DNA from: Verrucomicrobiales bacterium
GTDB taxonomy: Bacteria > Verrucomicrobiota > Verrucomicrobiia > Methylacidiphilales > JAAUTS01
NCBI GenBank assembly: GCA_031256975.1
Contig: JAIRPN010000016.1
Coordinates: forward strand, 186,001 to 250,000
Reading direction: 5' to 3'
Length of the DNA stretch: 64,000 nt
Part shown: positions 45,611 through 53,341 of the stretch, in pieces
How positions within the stretch are numbered: the stretch's first letter is position 1
How the letters are laid out: the number at the start of each line of letters is the position of its first letter
The notes under the pieces: generated by a model
What the model saw: the letters and a program-made list of their open reading frames with translations, nothing else
Databases searched by the model: none
Told to the model about the DNA's origin: nothing
Position numbers and translations under genes: made by a program

Positions 45611-46426
45611 ATGCAATTCAAGTTAAGCGTCATCGGAACCGGAAAAATGGGCAACGCCATCATCAAAGGTTTGCTCGATAAAAACATTCTTTCCGCCGAA
45701 CACATCACCGGCACCGACGCTAATGGCGAAGCCAAGCAACACTTCCTCTCCCTCGCCGCTAATGGCCAACTCAATTGGGCTGCAACGCCCGCCGACACGA
45801 TCAAAAATTCCAACGTCGTGCTGATTTCCGTCAAACCGCAAAACATGACCGAGTTATTGCCGCAATTAAAAGACGCTAACGACCAAACGCTTTTCATCTC
45901 CATCGCCGCCGGCATTACCCTCGCGCGGCTCGAGGCCGAACTCGGCAAACATCGCCCAATTTTCCGCGTGATGCCAAACACGCCGCTAATGGTCGGCGAA
46001 GGTGTCACCGCCTGCGCCGCTAACAGCCAAGTCACCGCCGCGCATCATGAAATTCTGGAAAAAATCTTCGGCGTCACCGGAAAAGTGTTCATCGTTAGCG
46101 AGTCACAACTCGACGCCGTCACCGCACTCAGCGGCAGTGGCCCGGCCTTCATGGCTTGCATTGTTGCCGCTCTCGCGCAGGCCGCCTATGACGAAGGCCT
46201 GCCGCAACAGGAAGCCTTGGAAATGTCCCTGCAAACCATGCGCGGCAGCGCGGCCTTGCTACAACAGAGCGGCATGACGCCGGAACAACTCATCGTGCAG
46301 GTCGCCAGCAAGGGCGGCACCACCGAGGCCGGCTTGAAAGTGCTGCAAAACAGCGACCTGTCCCAAGTCCTGGCGCAAACCATCAAAGCCGCTGCCCAGC
46401 GTTCCCGCGAACTGGCAAAAGCCTGA
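45611..46426 (+). CDS. proC: ProC, pyrroline-5-carboxylate reductase
   Basis: 271 residues. The last step of proline synthesis. LSVIGTGKMGNAIIKGLL is the NADPH-binding start, VVLISVKPQ, RVMPNTPLMVGEG, and the C-terminal VTALSGSGPAFM and VASKGGTTEAGL complete the family pattern. proA and proB are 12 kb away. The gene has six dispersed-motif copies, several encoding the ANG/ANDQ segments. Confidence 0.96.
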   Translation: MQFKLSVIGTGKMGNAIIKGLLDKNILSAEHITGTDANGEAKQHFLSLAANGQLNWAATPADTIKNSNVVLISVKPQNMTELLPQLKDANDQTLFISIAAGITLARLEAELGKHRPIFRVMPNTPLMVGEGVTACAANSQVTAAHHEILEKIFGVTGKVFIVSESQLDAVTALSGSGPAFMACIVAALAQAAYDEGLPQQEALEMSLQTMRGSAALLQQSGMTPEQLIVQVASKGGTTEAGLKVLQNSDLSQVLAQTIKAAAQRSRELAKA

Positions 46427-46453
46427 TCAATCTCGTAATCTGCGGACAAAAAA

Positions 46454-46484
46454 GGCGCTAACGACGAATTTCATCGTTAGCGCC
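46454..46484 (-). terminator. lysC terminator formed by an inverted pair of the dispersed motif
   Basis: GGCGCTAACGA (46454-46464) and TCGTTAGCGCC (46474-46484) are perfect 11-bp inverted arms with a 9-base loop. Read on the minus strand, downstream of lysC, the hairpin is followed immediately by six T residues (46453-46448), the layout of an intrinsic terminator. The two arms are the two orientations of the dispersed motif in its long form. Confidence 0.85.
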
Positions 46485-46519
46485 TCAAACTCAGCGTCCT
46501 CCGCGTCTCTGCGGTTAAA
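46485..46519. repeat. Degenerate 8-9-bp periodic repeat between lysC and its terminator
   Basis: On the minus strand the sequence has three related units, ACCGCAGAG, ACGCGGAGG and ACGCTGAG. Strings of CGCAGAG-like units of this kind occur between genes in many environmental bacteria. No promoter or gene is visible in it. Confidence 0.55.
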
Positions 46520-47740
46520 CTATTTGATCAGGTTCAGTTCGAACTTGTCGTGCACCGCCTTGACGGCGTCGGCGGAACGATCCTCGTCGATCACCACGGT
46601 GATCTTGATCTCGCTGGTGGAAATCATCTGGATGTTGATGCCTTGCTCCGACAGGGCCGCAAACAATGAGGAAGCGACACCGCTGTGGCTGCGCATGCCG
46701 ATGCCGACCACGGAAAGCTTGGCGATACCTTCCTTCACGGTGACGGATTTGGCCGAGGACAACTCGGTGATTGAACCGGTGATCTTGTTGGCCTTCTTCA
46801 CGTCGTCCTTGTTCAGGGTGAAGGTGATGTCGGTCTCGCCGGACTGCGACACGTTCTGCACGATCATGTCCACATTCACGCCGGCCTCGGCAATCGCCTG
46901 GAACAATTTCGCCGCGATGCCCGGCTTGTCCGGCACGCCGCTAATGGTGACCTTGGCCTGATTCTTCTCCACGCTGACGCCACGCACGACAACGTTTTCC
47001 ATCGACTTGTTTTCTTCTTTCACAATTGTTCCCGGGTTGTTGTTAAAACTGGACCTGACTTCAAATTTGACGCCGAATTTTTTGGCGAACTCCACCGAGC
47101 GCGCCTGCATGACTTTCGAACCGGCACCGGCCATCTCCAGCATTTCATCGTAGGAAATTTCCTGGATCTTCGTCGCATTCGGCACAATGCGCGGGTCGGC
47201 ACTGTACACGCCGTCCACGTCGGTGTAAATCTGGCAGATATCGGCCTTGATCGCCGCGGCAATCGCAATGGCGGTCAAATCCGAACCGCCGCGGCCCAGC
47301 GTGGTGATTTGCCCTTCCATGGTCTGTCCTTGGAAGCCGGCGACAATCACCACTGCTCCCGCATCAAGGTGTTGTTTCACCTGGTTCGGGGTGATGTTGG
47401 CAATCTTGGCCTTGGTGTGCTTGCCGTCGGTCACAATGCCCGCCTGTGCGCCGGTCAACGAAAACGCCGGAATACCCAGGGAGTGAAGCGCCATCGCCAA
47501 CAACGAAATCGTGGTCTGCTCACCGGTCGCCAGCAGCATATCCATCTCGCGTTCAGCGGGTTCATCGCAAACCTCTTTCGCCAGTTTGATCAGCGAATCA
47601 GTCACGCCCGACATGGCGCTAACCACGGCGACAATACGGTCGCCCTTGCGATGCCATTCCGCGATGCGGTTGGCGACGTTGCGGATGCGTTCCGGGTTGC
47701 CCACGGAGGTTCCGCCATACTTTTGAACAATCAGAGACAT
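46520..47740 (-). CDS. lysC: Aspartate kinase
   Basis: 406 residues. It phosphorylates aspartate, opening the lysine/DAP, threonine and methionine routes. VQKYGGTSVGNPERI is the catalytic N-terminus, TLGRGGSDLTA and YTDVDGVYSADPR follow. Two C-terminal ACT domains (about 265-330 and 345-400) indicate feedback control by lysine and/or threonine. DAP made by this route feeds the MurE reaction above. Confidence 0.96.
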   Translation of the reverse strand: MSLIVQKYGGTSVGNPERIRNVANRIAEWHRKGDRIVAVVSAMSGVTDSLIKLAKEVCDEPAEREMDMLLATGEQTTISLLAMALHSLGIPAFSLTGAQAGIVTDGKHTKAKIANITPNQVKQHLDAGAVVIVAGFQGQTMEGQITTLGRGGSDLTAIAIAAAIKADICQIYTDVDGVYSADPRIVPNATKIQEISYDEMLEMAGAGSKVMQARSVEFAKKFGVKFEVRSSFNNNPGTIVKEENKSMENVVVRGVSVEKNQAKVTISGVPDKPGIAAKLFQAIAEAGVNVDMIVQNVSQSGETDITFTLNKDDVKKANKITGSITELSSAKSVTVKEGIAKLSVVGIGMRSHSGVASSLFAALSEQGINIQMISTSEIKITVVIDEDRSADAVKAVHDKFELNLIK

Positions 47741-47791
47741 GGAGTGCAGACAGTAGCATAACCGCCGCTAATGTTAAGCTGAAAATAACAG

Positions 47792-48457
47792 CTACCTTGC
47801 TGTCGGTGGCGGCACCATCCCGGCCCCGGCAAACAACAGGTAAAACAGCTCCAGGCCGAGCAGGATAAACAGCACCCCCAGCAATCCGCTAACCGCGCGC
47901 ATCACCCGCGGCTTTTCGTACAACCACTTGTCGGCAAAGGAACTGAAGGTTCCCACCACGCAAAAAATGGCCAGCGCGAACAGCATATTGCAGAGGCCCA
48001 ATTGCAGCATCTGCCAGCCTGGCTCGCCGTACTGCGGCCTCACGAATTGCGGAAAGAATGCAAAACTGAACAGGATGAATTTCGGGTTCAGGATATTGAT
48101 CAAAAAACCATCGCGGAAAATTTTTCCGCACGGCAAATCCGCCTCGGCACCCCGCACTTCGAACATGTTCTTCGCCATTAGCGCCCGGATGCCCAGATAA
48201 ATCAAATAGACCGCCCCCGCCACTTTCAAAACCGCCAGTCCGTATTTCGACATCACCACCAAGGCCAGCAATCCCGCCGCTCCCAGCAACGTGTGCACCA
48301 GCAACCCCGAACAAATCCCCAACGCACCGACACAAGCGGCGCCGCGCCCCCGGCCCAAACCCAGCGACAAAATATAAAGCAAATCAGGACCGGGCGTGAT
48401 GATGCCCATGCAGATCAATCCAATAAACGTCCAGCCAATCGGCGAATTTTCCAACAT
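47792..48457 (-). CDS. LysE/RhtB-family amino-acid exporter
   Basis: 221 residues from the ATG at 48457. Six membrane helices; MGIITPGPDLLYIL (about 16-29) is the family signature and GFLINILNPKFILF follows. These carriers export homoserine, threonine, lysine or similar. Position just after comEC and upstream of lysC hints at aspartate-family amino acids. The frame start at 48511 overlaps comEC and is less likely. Confidence 0.9.
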   Translation of the reverse strand: MLENSPIGWTFIGLICMGIITPGPDLLYILSLGLGRGRGAACVGALGICSGLLVHTLLGAAGLLALVVMSKYGLAVLKVAGAVYLIYLGIRALMAKNMFEVRGAEADLPCGKIFRDGFLINILNPKFILFSFAFFPQFVRPQYGEPGWQMLQLGLCNMLFALAIFCVVGTFSSFADKWLYEKPRVMRAVSGLLGVLFILLGLELFYLLFAGAGMVPPPTAR

Positions 48458-48500
48458 GTTCAGCAAGTCATTTTCCCCAACTTTAGCGATCAAGCAAGAG

Positions 48501-50783
48501 CTAATCGGCACTTTTTATCTTGTAAGGACGCAATACATAACCTTGTTGCAACAACTCCACCACCAATGCCCCGCTCTCTTCCATGCGCCAAACTTCGGTT
48601 TTCAATTCCCGCACCGTTTGCCAAAATTCCGCTGTCAGCGACGCGTCAGAAAAATAACCCCGTGCCGGGCGAATCAACTGTTTCGGCCTGACCGCCAGCA
48701 GCCAGTCACGACCCAGATTCCCCGCCGAATTCTGCCCTTGCATCAGGCAGTCCGCCGACAGGTCATCACCCGACGCCAGCAGCGATTTTTCCACTGCTTT
48801 GGAAATATTGCCCGCATACAATAACGAGCCGCCGGGCATGACAAAACGCAACACCAGACCCTTGTCATTCTGATTCGCCGATACTTCATCATTAGCGGGC
48901 CATAACACCTCCACCCTCATGCCACCGCCAAGCACCATCTCATCACCCCGGCGCCAAAACTGTTTTGCTTCCCCTTTCTCCGCCAGCCGTTCCAACAACA
49001 AACGTTGCGCTTGTGTCCGTCCCCAAAATCCGTTCTCCACCCAACCTTTCACCCTGGCTTGGTCACTGATCGCGAGCCCCGCACCCATTGCCTGCACCCC
49101 GCCGCGCGGCAAAATCACCCCGTCAAACGAATTGATTCCCAGACTCTTGCGATACGGATTGATATTGAAATTCCACAGCTCCTCCTTCCCCGTCCCTATC
49201 AGCCAGTTTTCACCGCCAACCTGCAACAGCGCCGGGGCCAATTGCTCCTGCTTGAAAAACGTGAATCTCGCCACCCCCTTCGGCACTCCGCTCACACCCA
49301 CATAAAAATGACTTCCCGGCAATTGGGCGAAAAACCCGACGCCAAGCACCATCAACTTCAACACCAGCCAGCTCACCTGGTTCAACAGCATTGGGAAAAA
49401 GCTCCACAGCCAACCCAATACCACCGCCAACGACGAAACAGTCACCACCAGACAGGCCAACGGCACCACCAGCATGTTTGCCAAGGGGGTCACGGGTGAA
49501 ATCATGTGAAAATCCAGAACCATGATCGGCAACGAAGCCAGCCACGCCATGCAGGCTGTCGCCAGCGTTGCGCAAAACATCCGGCTCCCCTTGTCCGCCA
49601 TCAATCGCCATTTCCCCAGCAGTCGCCGCGGAATCCACGGATCAGGCCGGAGCTTCGCGTAAAACACCCGGTACAAAAATCCGCTGCCGAGCGCCATGCC
49701 AAACACCACGCTGAATGACAATTGAAACCCCGTATCCAAAATCTGCCCCGGTTCCCACGCTAACAGCAACAAGGCCGCCAATCCAAGCAGATTGAACACA
49801 TTCACCGGGCGCAGCAACAACCAGCTCGACGCCAACAGCAGAATCATCACAAAGGCCCGAAACGCGCTCGGCCTCATTCCTGTTGCCAGGCAAAACACCA
49901 GCAGCAACGGCAACACCACCCAGGCCCAGCGCCAGCGGACCACTCCCGCCAGTTCCAACGTCACCAGCAAAACGGCCAGAATCGTCGCCACATGAAAACC
50001 GCTAACCGCGAAAATATGCTGGGTGCCGGTAACACGAAAGGATTCCTTGAGCTTCTCCGGAATCGCGCGCTTGTCACCGAACAAAATTCCGGCTGTCAGC
50101 GCCCTGGTCTCCGGAGCATCCTCCAGCCCGACCCCCAGCGCTGATTGCATATGGCGGCGCAACCTGACCGCCAGTTGATTCAACGGGTTTCCGATGCCTT
50201 CCGATAACTTCACCGTTAGCGCCGGATCGGCCAGAAAACCGTGAAACACCCCGCGATTGCGATAATAACCCTGCGCATCAAACTCTCCCGGCCCGCTCGG
50301 CGCCTCGATTGGCTGAAGATAACCGGAAACCAGCAATTCGTCGGCATAATGAACAGTCAACGATCCCGGCTCCCGAACCAGCACCCGAAGTTTGCCACTG
50401 GATTCCCGCGACTCCCCGGTATCACGCGAATCCAGCACCCCGGCGATAAATTCCAGTCTTTCCTCGTTCCGGGAGTTCACCGTTAGCGTCGCATCCTCCA
50501 GCGCGCGAACCCGGAATTTCGCCATGCGCGGGGCCGTTTCACCGCGCATTAAATGACCTGATGGGAAATAATGGGTACGGGCGTCCGCGTAAAACGCAAA
50601 CGCGAACAGGCACGCCAACAACAAAGCGGCCTGAGCCGGCCAACCGCGCAGCAACAAAGCGCCGACGGCCAGCAATAAAAAGACCGCCGGATAAATAAAA
50701 GGCGGGCTTGGAAATTCACATCCAAGCCAGGCACCGAGACACCCCACCATCCCGAACCACAACAGCGGGACCGGCGACTTCAT
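48501..50783 (-). CDS. comEC: ComEC/Rec2 DNA-uptake channel with degenerate nuclease domain
   Basis: 760 residues. An N-terminal DUF4131/OB-like part (about 30-190), the polytopic Competence domain (about 220-500, with the LTAGILFGDKRAIP and HIFAVSGFHVA signatures near 231-266) and a C-terminal beta-lactamase-like domain. ComEC carries single-stranded DNA across the inner membrane in natural transformation. In the C-domain the zinc motif DxxxxSHxDxDH is replaced near 554-569 by DGVILPRGGVQAMG, so the metal site looks lost. This is the only competence gene in the window. Confidence 0.92.
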   Translation of the reverse strand: MKSPVPLLWFGMVGCLGAWLGCEFPSPPFIYPAVFLLLAVGALLLRGWPAQAALLLACLFAFAFYADARTHYFPSGHLMRGETAPRMAKFRVRALEDATLTVNSRNEERLEFIAGVLDSRDTGESRESSGKLRVLVREPGSLTVHYADELLVSGYLQPIEAPSGPGEFDAQGYYRNRGVFHGFLADPALTVKLSEGIGNPLNQLAVRLRRHMQSALGVGLEDAPETRALTAGILFGDKRAIPEKLKESFRVTGTQHIFAVSGFHVATILAVLLVTLELAGVVRWRWAWVVLPLLLVFCLATGMRPSAFRAFVMILLLASSWLLLRPVNVFNLLGLAALLLLAWEPGQILDTGFQLSFSVVFGMALGSGFLYRVFYAKLRPDPWIPRRLLGKWRLMADKGSRMFCATLATACMAWLASLPIMVLDFHMISPVTPLANMLVVPLACLVVTVSSLAVVLGWLWSFFPMLLNQVSWLVLKLMVLGVGFFAQLPGSHFYVGVSGVPKGVARFTFFKQEQLAPALLQVGGENWLIGTGKEELWNFNINPYRKSLGINSFDGVILPRGGVQAMGAGLAISDQARVKGWVENGFWGRTQAQRLLLERLAEKGEAKQFWRRGDEMVLGGGMRVEVLWPANDEVSANQNDKGLVLRFVMPGGSLLYAGNISKAVEKSLLASGDDLSADCLMQGQNSAGNLGRDWLLAVRPKQLIRPARGYFSDASLTAEFWQTVRELKTEVWRMEESGALVVELLQQGYVLRPYKIKSAD

Positions 50784-50794
50784 TCATCAGCCCG

Positions 50795-51526
50795 TCAACG
50801 CAGCGCCGCCCAGACACGATGCACATCATCGTGATCGTCCAGGGCCTGCAAAAATTCGCCGACCTCGGCGCTTTGTTCGGGGGTTAACTCGGGATAATTC
50901 TTCGGCAGATAGCCGATTTCCGCGGTCACCACCGTCCAGCCGTTGTCCTTCAGCCATTGCGACACGGCATGCACCGCCGTGCGCTCGGTGATGAATTTCC
51001 CGCCGTTGGCGCCTTCGGGAATATCGTCATTCTGCTGGTGGGAAAGTTTCTCCACCTCATTGGCGCCGGCCTCAATCGCCGCTTCCTCCAGATCGCGGTT
51101 AGCGTCGTTGTGATACGCTTCCACCAGGCCGACCTGGTCGAACAAAAACTTGTTGCTGCCCGAGGTGCCAAGCTGGCCCTTTTTAAACAACACGCGAATT
51201 TCCGGCGCGGTGCGGTTTTGGTTGTCGGTCAACACATCCACGATGACCGGGACCTTGTGCGGCGCGTAGCCCTCGAAGCTCACGCTGTCCATCACCAGCT
51301 TTTCGTCACCGATACCCGCGCCCTTCTTGATGGCGCGCTCAATGGCTTCGCGATTAACGCTTTCTTTCTTGGCTTTTTCCACCGCGGCATACAGGCGGGC
51401 GTTGGCGTTCGGATCAGGCCCGCCGTGCTTGGCGGCAACCATGATTTCCTTTACCAATTTGCCATTCTGCCGGGATTTGGCCAATCCGGCGACGGCCCGT
51501 TTCGCGTGTAACCATTGACGACCCAT
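50795..51526 (-). CDS. YebC/PmpR-family protein
   Basis: 243 residues from the ATG at 51526 (MGRQWLHAKRAVAGLAKSRQ). The body is typical YebC (GGPDPNANARLYAAVEKAKK, ERAIKKGAG, VSFEGYAPHKVPVIVDVLTDNQNRT, ELTPEQSAEVG). YebC-type proteins help ribosomes through proline stretches or act as regulators. The usual N-terminal GHSKWANIKHRK is replaced by GRQWLHAKR, the YeeN-like arrangement. The frame also opens further upstream, but those residues lie in an AT-rich intergenic region and are rejected. Confidence 0.88.
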   Translation of the reverse strand: MGRQWLHAKRAVAGLAKSRQNGKLVKEIMVAAKHGGPDPNANARLYAAVEKAKKESVNREAIERAIKKGAGIGDEKLVMDSVSFEGYAPHKVPVIVDVLTDNQNRTAPEIRVLFKKGQLGTSGSNKFLFDQVGLVEAYHNDANRDLEEAAIEAGANEVEKLSHQQNDDIPEGANGGKFITERTAVHAVSQWLKDNGWTVVTAEIGYLPKNYPELTPEQSAEVGEFLQALDDHDDVHRVWAALR

Positions 51527-51746
51527 AAGGTTGGAAATAGTAATATTCAAATTGCCGGTCGACAATCATAAAGGAAAGCTTACGCCCGGAGGGAATCGAA
51601 TCCTCAAGTTTACCATTGAATACCAATAACTTACGGAAGCCTGTCGAAGAATTATCGACAAAGCACTTTGTCGAACGGTGTCGATACAAATAAAATTATT
51701 ATTGGTTAAATATTATTTGTTATAAGAAAAGTAACATGCACATATT
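51527..51746. other. AT-rich intergenic region with TGTCGA palindromes
   Basis: About 220 bp, clearly more AT-rich than its surroundings, between the YebC-family gene and tRNA-Gly. It holds a truncated tRNA copy (51580-51625), the palindrome TCGACAAAG-CA-CTTTGTCGA (51655-51674), a further inverted pair TGTCGA/TCGACA (51642-51647, 51655-51660) and another TGTCGA at 51679-51684. It may be the yebC control region or a remnant of a mobile-element junction. Confidence 0.55.
51580..51625 (-). pseudogene. Truncated tRNA-Gly copy
   Basis: The 26 bp at 51580-51605 match the 3' end of the intact tRNA-Gly (51747-51772) with one mismatch. The similarity resumes, weakly, at 51610-51625 with D-arm-like sequence, while the anticodon arm is missing. 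It cannot fold as a tRNA. Either a decayed tandem duplicate or the repeat left at an integration site, since tRNA 3' ends are common attachment targets. Confidence 0.6.
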
Positions 51747-51747
51747 T

Positions 51748-51818
51748 TACGCCCGGAGGGAATCGAACCCTCGCCCCAAGCTTGGGAAGCTCATGTTCTA
51801 CCATTAAACCACGGGCGC
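51748..51818 (-). tRNA. tRNA-Gly (anticodon CCC)
   Basis: 71 bases without encoded CCA. The acceptor stem (GCGCCCG with CGGGCGT), D-arm, anticodon stem around the loop TTCCCAA (anticodon CCC, reading GGG) and the T-loop GTTCGATTC are all visible and match bacterial glycine tRNA of the CCC type. Confidence 0.93.
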
Positions 51819-51830
51819 AGAAACTATAAC

Positions 51831-51888
51831 GACGCTAACCGCCGTTCAGAAAAATTCAATCCGGATTTGCGGCTTCGTCATTAGCGTC
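51831..51888. repeat. Inverted motif pair between tRNA-Gly and the exported-protein gene
   Basis: GACGCTAA (51831-51838) and TTAGCGTC (51881-51888) are perfect 8-bp inverted arms 42 bp apart. The right arm supplies the TAA stop codon of the upstream gene. A weak TATAGT lies 6 bp before the tRNA. No T-run is seen, so a terminator role is less certain than after lysC. Confidence 0.5.
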
Positions 51889-52687
51889 CGCGACCACCGC
51901 GCCCGCCGCCGCCCCATCCACCGCCACCACCTCCACCCCAACCGGGGGTACCATTGATCTCACTGTCGATACCTTGCGACTCCTGTTCGACAGCTTTCAT
52001 GTAATCGGGGTAGGTCTTCCACCATTCACGGCGTTCCTGCAGGTAATTGAACAACGGCAGGTTGGTGTTCAGACGGCTGAGCAACATGTCACGCTCCGAG
52101 AGCATGCCCTGGATCTTGTCGCCGTCCGGCCGTTTGGCAATCGCCGCCAGCACATCGGTTTTCATCATCTGATACAACGCGGCATCCTGCGGCACGAGGC
52201 TTTCCTCCCGGCCATACCAGTATTCCCTGGCTTGGATCGCGGCATAAGCCTTGTCAAAGTAATCCAGAATGCCCTCCGGGGTCTGGTTGTCCGCCGTGCG
52301 CTGCTTGCGGAACACTGCCGGAGCGCGTTTGGACAGTGATTGTTTCATCAGGAACAGGAATTCTTCCGGCCTGATGCCGTAAAGCTTATTGGCTGTTTCA
52401 CCCAGAATCGGATTCACATACGCATCAATTTCCAAAATCCGCTTGGTGGCCTTGTCGTTCTGTTCCTGAACTTTTTTTACCAGTTCGTTCACATTGCCGA
52501 CCGATTGCGAACCCAGAGTGAATTCCGCTTCAGCTGTCTGGCCGGAGGCGCCTGCCGCCCCACTGGTGCCAGTACTAGAGGCTGTCGCCCCAGCATCGGT
52601 TCCGGGTTTGGGAGCACGGTAGTCCTGTGCAAAGGCCAGCGGGCAGGAAATCGTGATTAAAGCAAAGGTCAGCAGTCCGGTTCTCAT
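51881..52687 (-). CDS. Exported protein with Gly-rich tail, function unknown
   Basis: 268 residues. A signal peptide (about 1-20, cleaved after AFA) is followed by a Ser/Thr/Gly/Ala linker, a helical domain (about 65-240, rich in charged residues, ERDMLLSRLNTNLPLFNYLQ) and a tail of Gly, Trp and Arg ending in RGR. I do not recognise a family. It overlaps the next exported-protein gene by 4 bp, so the two are co-expressed and probably act together in the periplasm. Confidence 0.6.
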   Translation of the reverse strand: MRTGLLTFALITISCPLAFAQDYRAPKPGTDAGATASSTGTSGAAGASGQTAEAEFTLGSQSVGNVNELVKKVQEQNDKATKRILEIDAYVNPILGETANKLYGIRPEEFLFLMKQSLSKRAPAVFRKQRTADNQTPEGILDYFDKAYAAIQAREYWYGREESLVPQDAALYQMMKTDVLAAIAKRPDGDKIQGMLSERDMLLSRLNTNLPLFNYLQERREWWKTYPDYMKAVEQESQGIDSEINGTPGWGGGGGGGWGGGGRGGRGR

Positions 52688-53262
52688 TGATATTTGCCCA
52701 TCGCGATTTGGTAATACTGAAGATGATCCTGGATCAGCCGGATGATATCCATCACGGTGGTGTCGGAAGTTTGATACAGACCCAGCAAACGCTGCAATTC
52801 ACCGATGGATTTGCCGAGGTCGCCACGCGCCTTGCCAAAGGTCCCCTCCGGATCAATGGCCTGAACTTGTTTGTTCAAATCCTCCAGTTTGGCCTGGTCC
52901 GATTTGCTGTAGCCCGACCTGCGTTTCAGGCTTTCCTGCTGGTCCAGCAATTTACGGCGCTTGTCCGCACCACCACCCGAACGGTAATAGCGGGAAATAT
53001 CCCCCGCCTTGGCAATCACCGCCAGCATCATCTGGTGGGTGTCGTCGTCATACATGGCGTTCGATAAGGCCTTGTCCAACAGGGTCATGTTGCGTACAAA
53101 GGCATCGGTAATCTGGCTCAGGTCGATGTTGCTGCCGTTGCTAATTACATCCATGTCTTGGGCGGACGACTTGCTTGTCGCCACCAGCAATAAGCCAACT
53201 CCCACGCACACTAGGCACAGTCCTTGCAGCGGCATGCGATATTCCCCTATCCGACGTTTCAT
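52684..53262 (-). CDS. Exported helical protein, function unknown
   Basis: 192 residues. Signal peptide about 1-35 (hydrophobic core GLCLVCVGVGLLLVA, cleavage after SSA). The rest is helical with a likely coiled coil around 105-135 (KLLDQQESLKRR and AKLEDLNKQVQ). No known domain. AAGGAG ribosome-binding site 9 bp before the ATG. First gene of a two-gene operon. Confidence 0.6.
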   Translation of the reverse strand: MKRRIGEYRMPLQGLCLVCVGVGLLLVATSKSSAQDMDVISNGSNIDLSQITDAFVRNMTLLDKALSNAMYDDDTHQMMLAVIAKAGDISRYYRSGGGADKRRKLLDQQESLKRRSGYSKSDQAKLEDLNKQVQAIDPEGTFGKARGDLGKSIGELQRLLGLYQTSDTTVMDIIRLIQDHLQYYQIAMGKYQ

Positions 53263-53311
53263 ATTAAATCACTCCTTTTAGTCAAATTATGGCATTAACA
53301 TCAAACACCAA

Positions 53312-53340
53312 ATTATAATTTCGGTTACTAAATCAGTGAA
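53312..53340 (-). promoter_or_regulatory. Promoter of the exported-protein operon
   Basis: On the minus strand TTCACT (53340-53335) and a perfect TATAAT (53317-53312) are separated by exactly 17 bp. The predicted start near 53305 leaves a leader of about 43 bases before the ATG at 53262, with an AAGGAG site. Confidence 0.65.
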
Positions 53341-53341
53341 A

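Noticed and set aside
51414-51689. Upstream extension of the YebC-family frame region starting at 51689
   Set aside because: A different frame covering the truncated tRNA copy; it is AT-rich, lacks a ribosome-binding site and has no family similarity.
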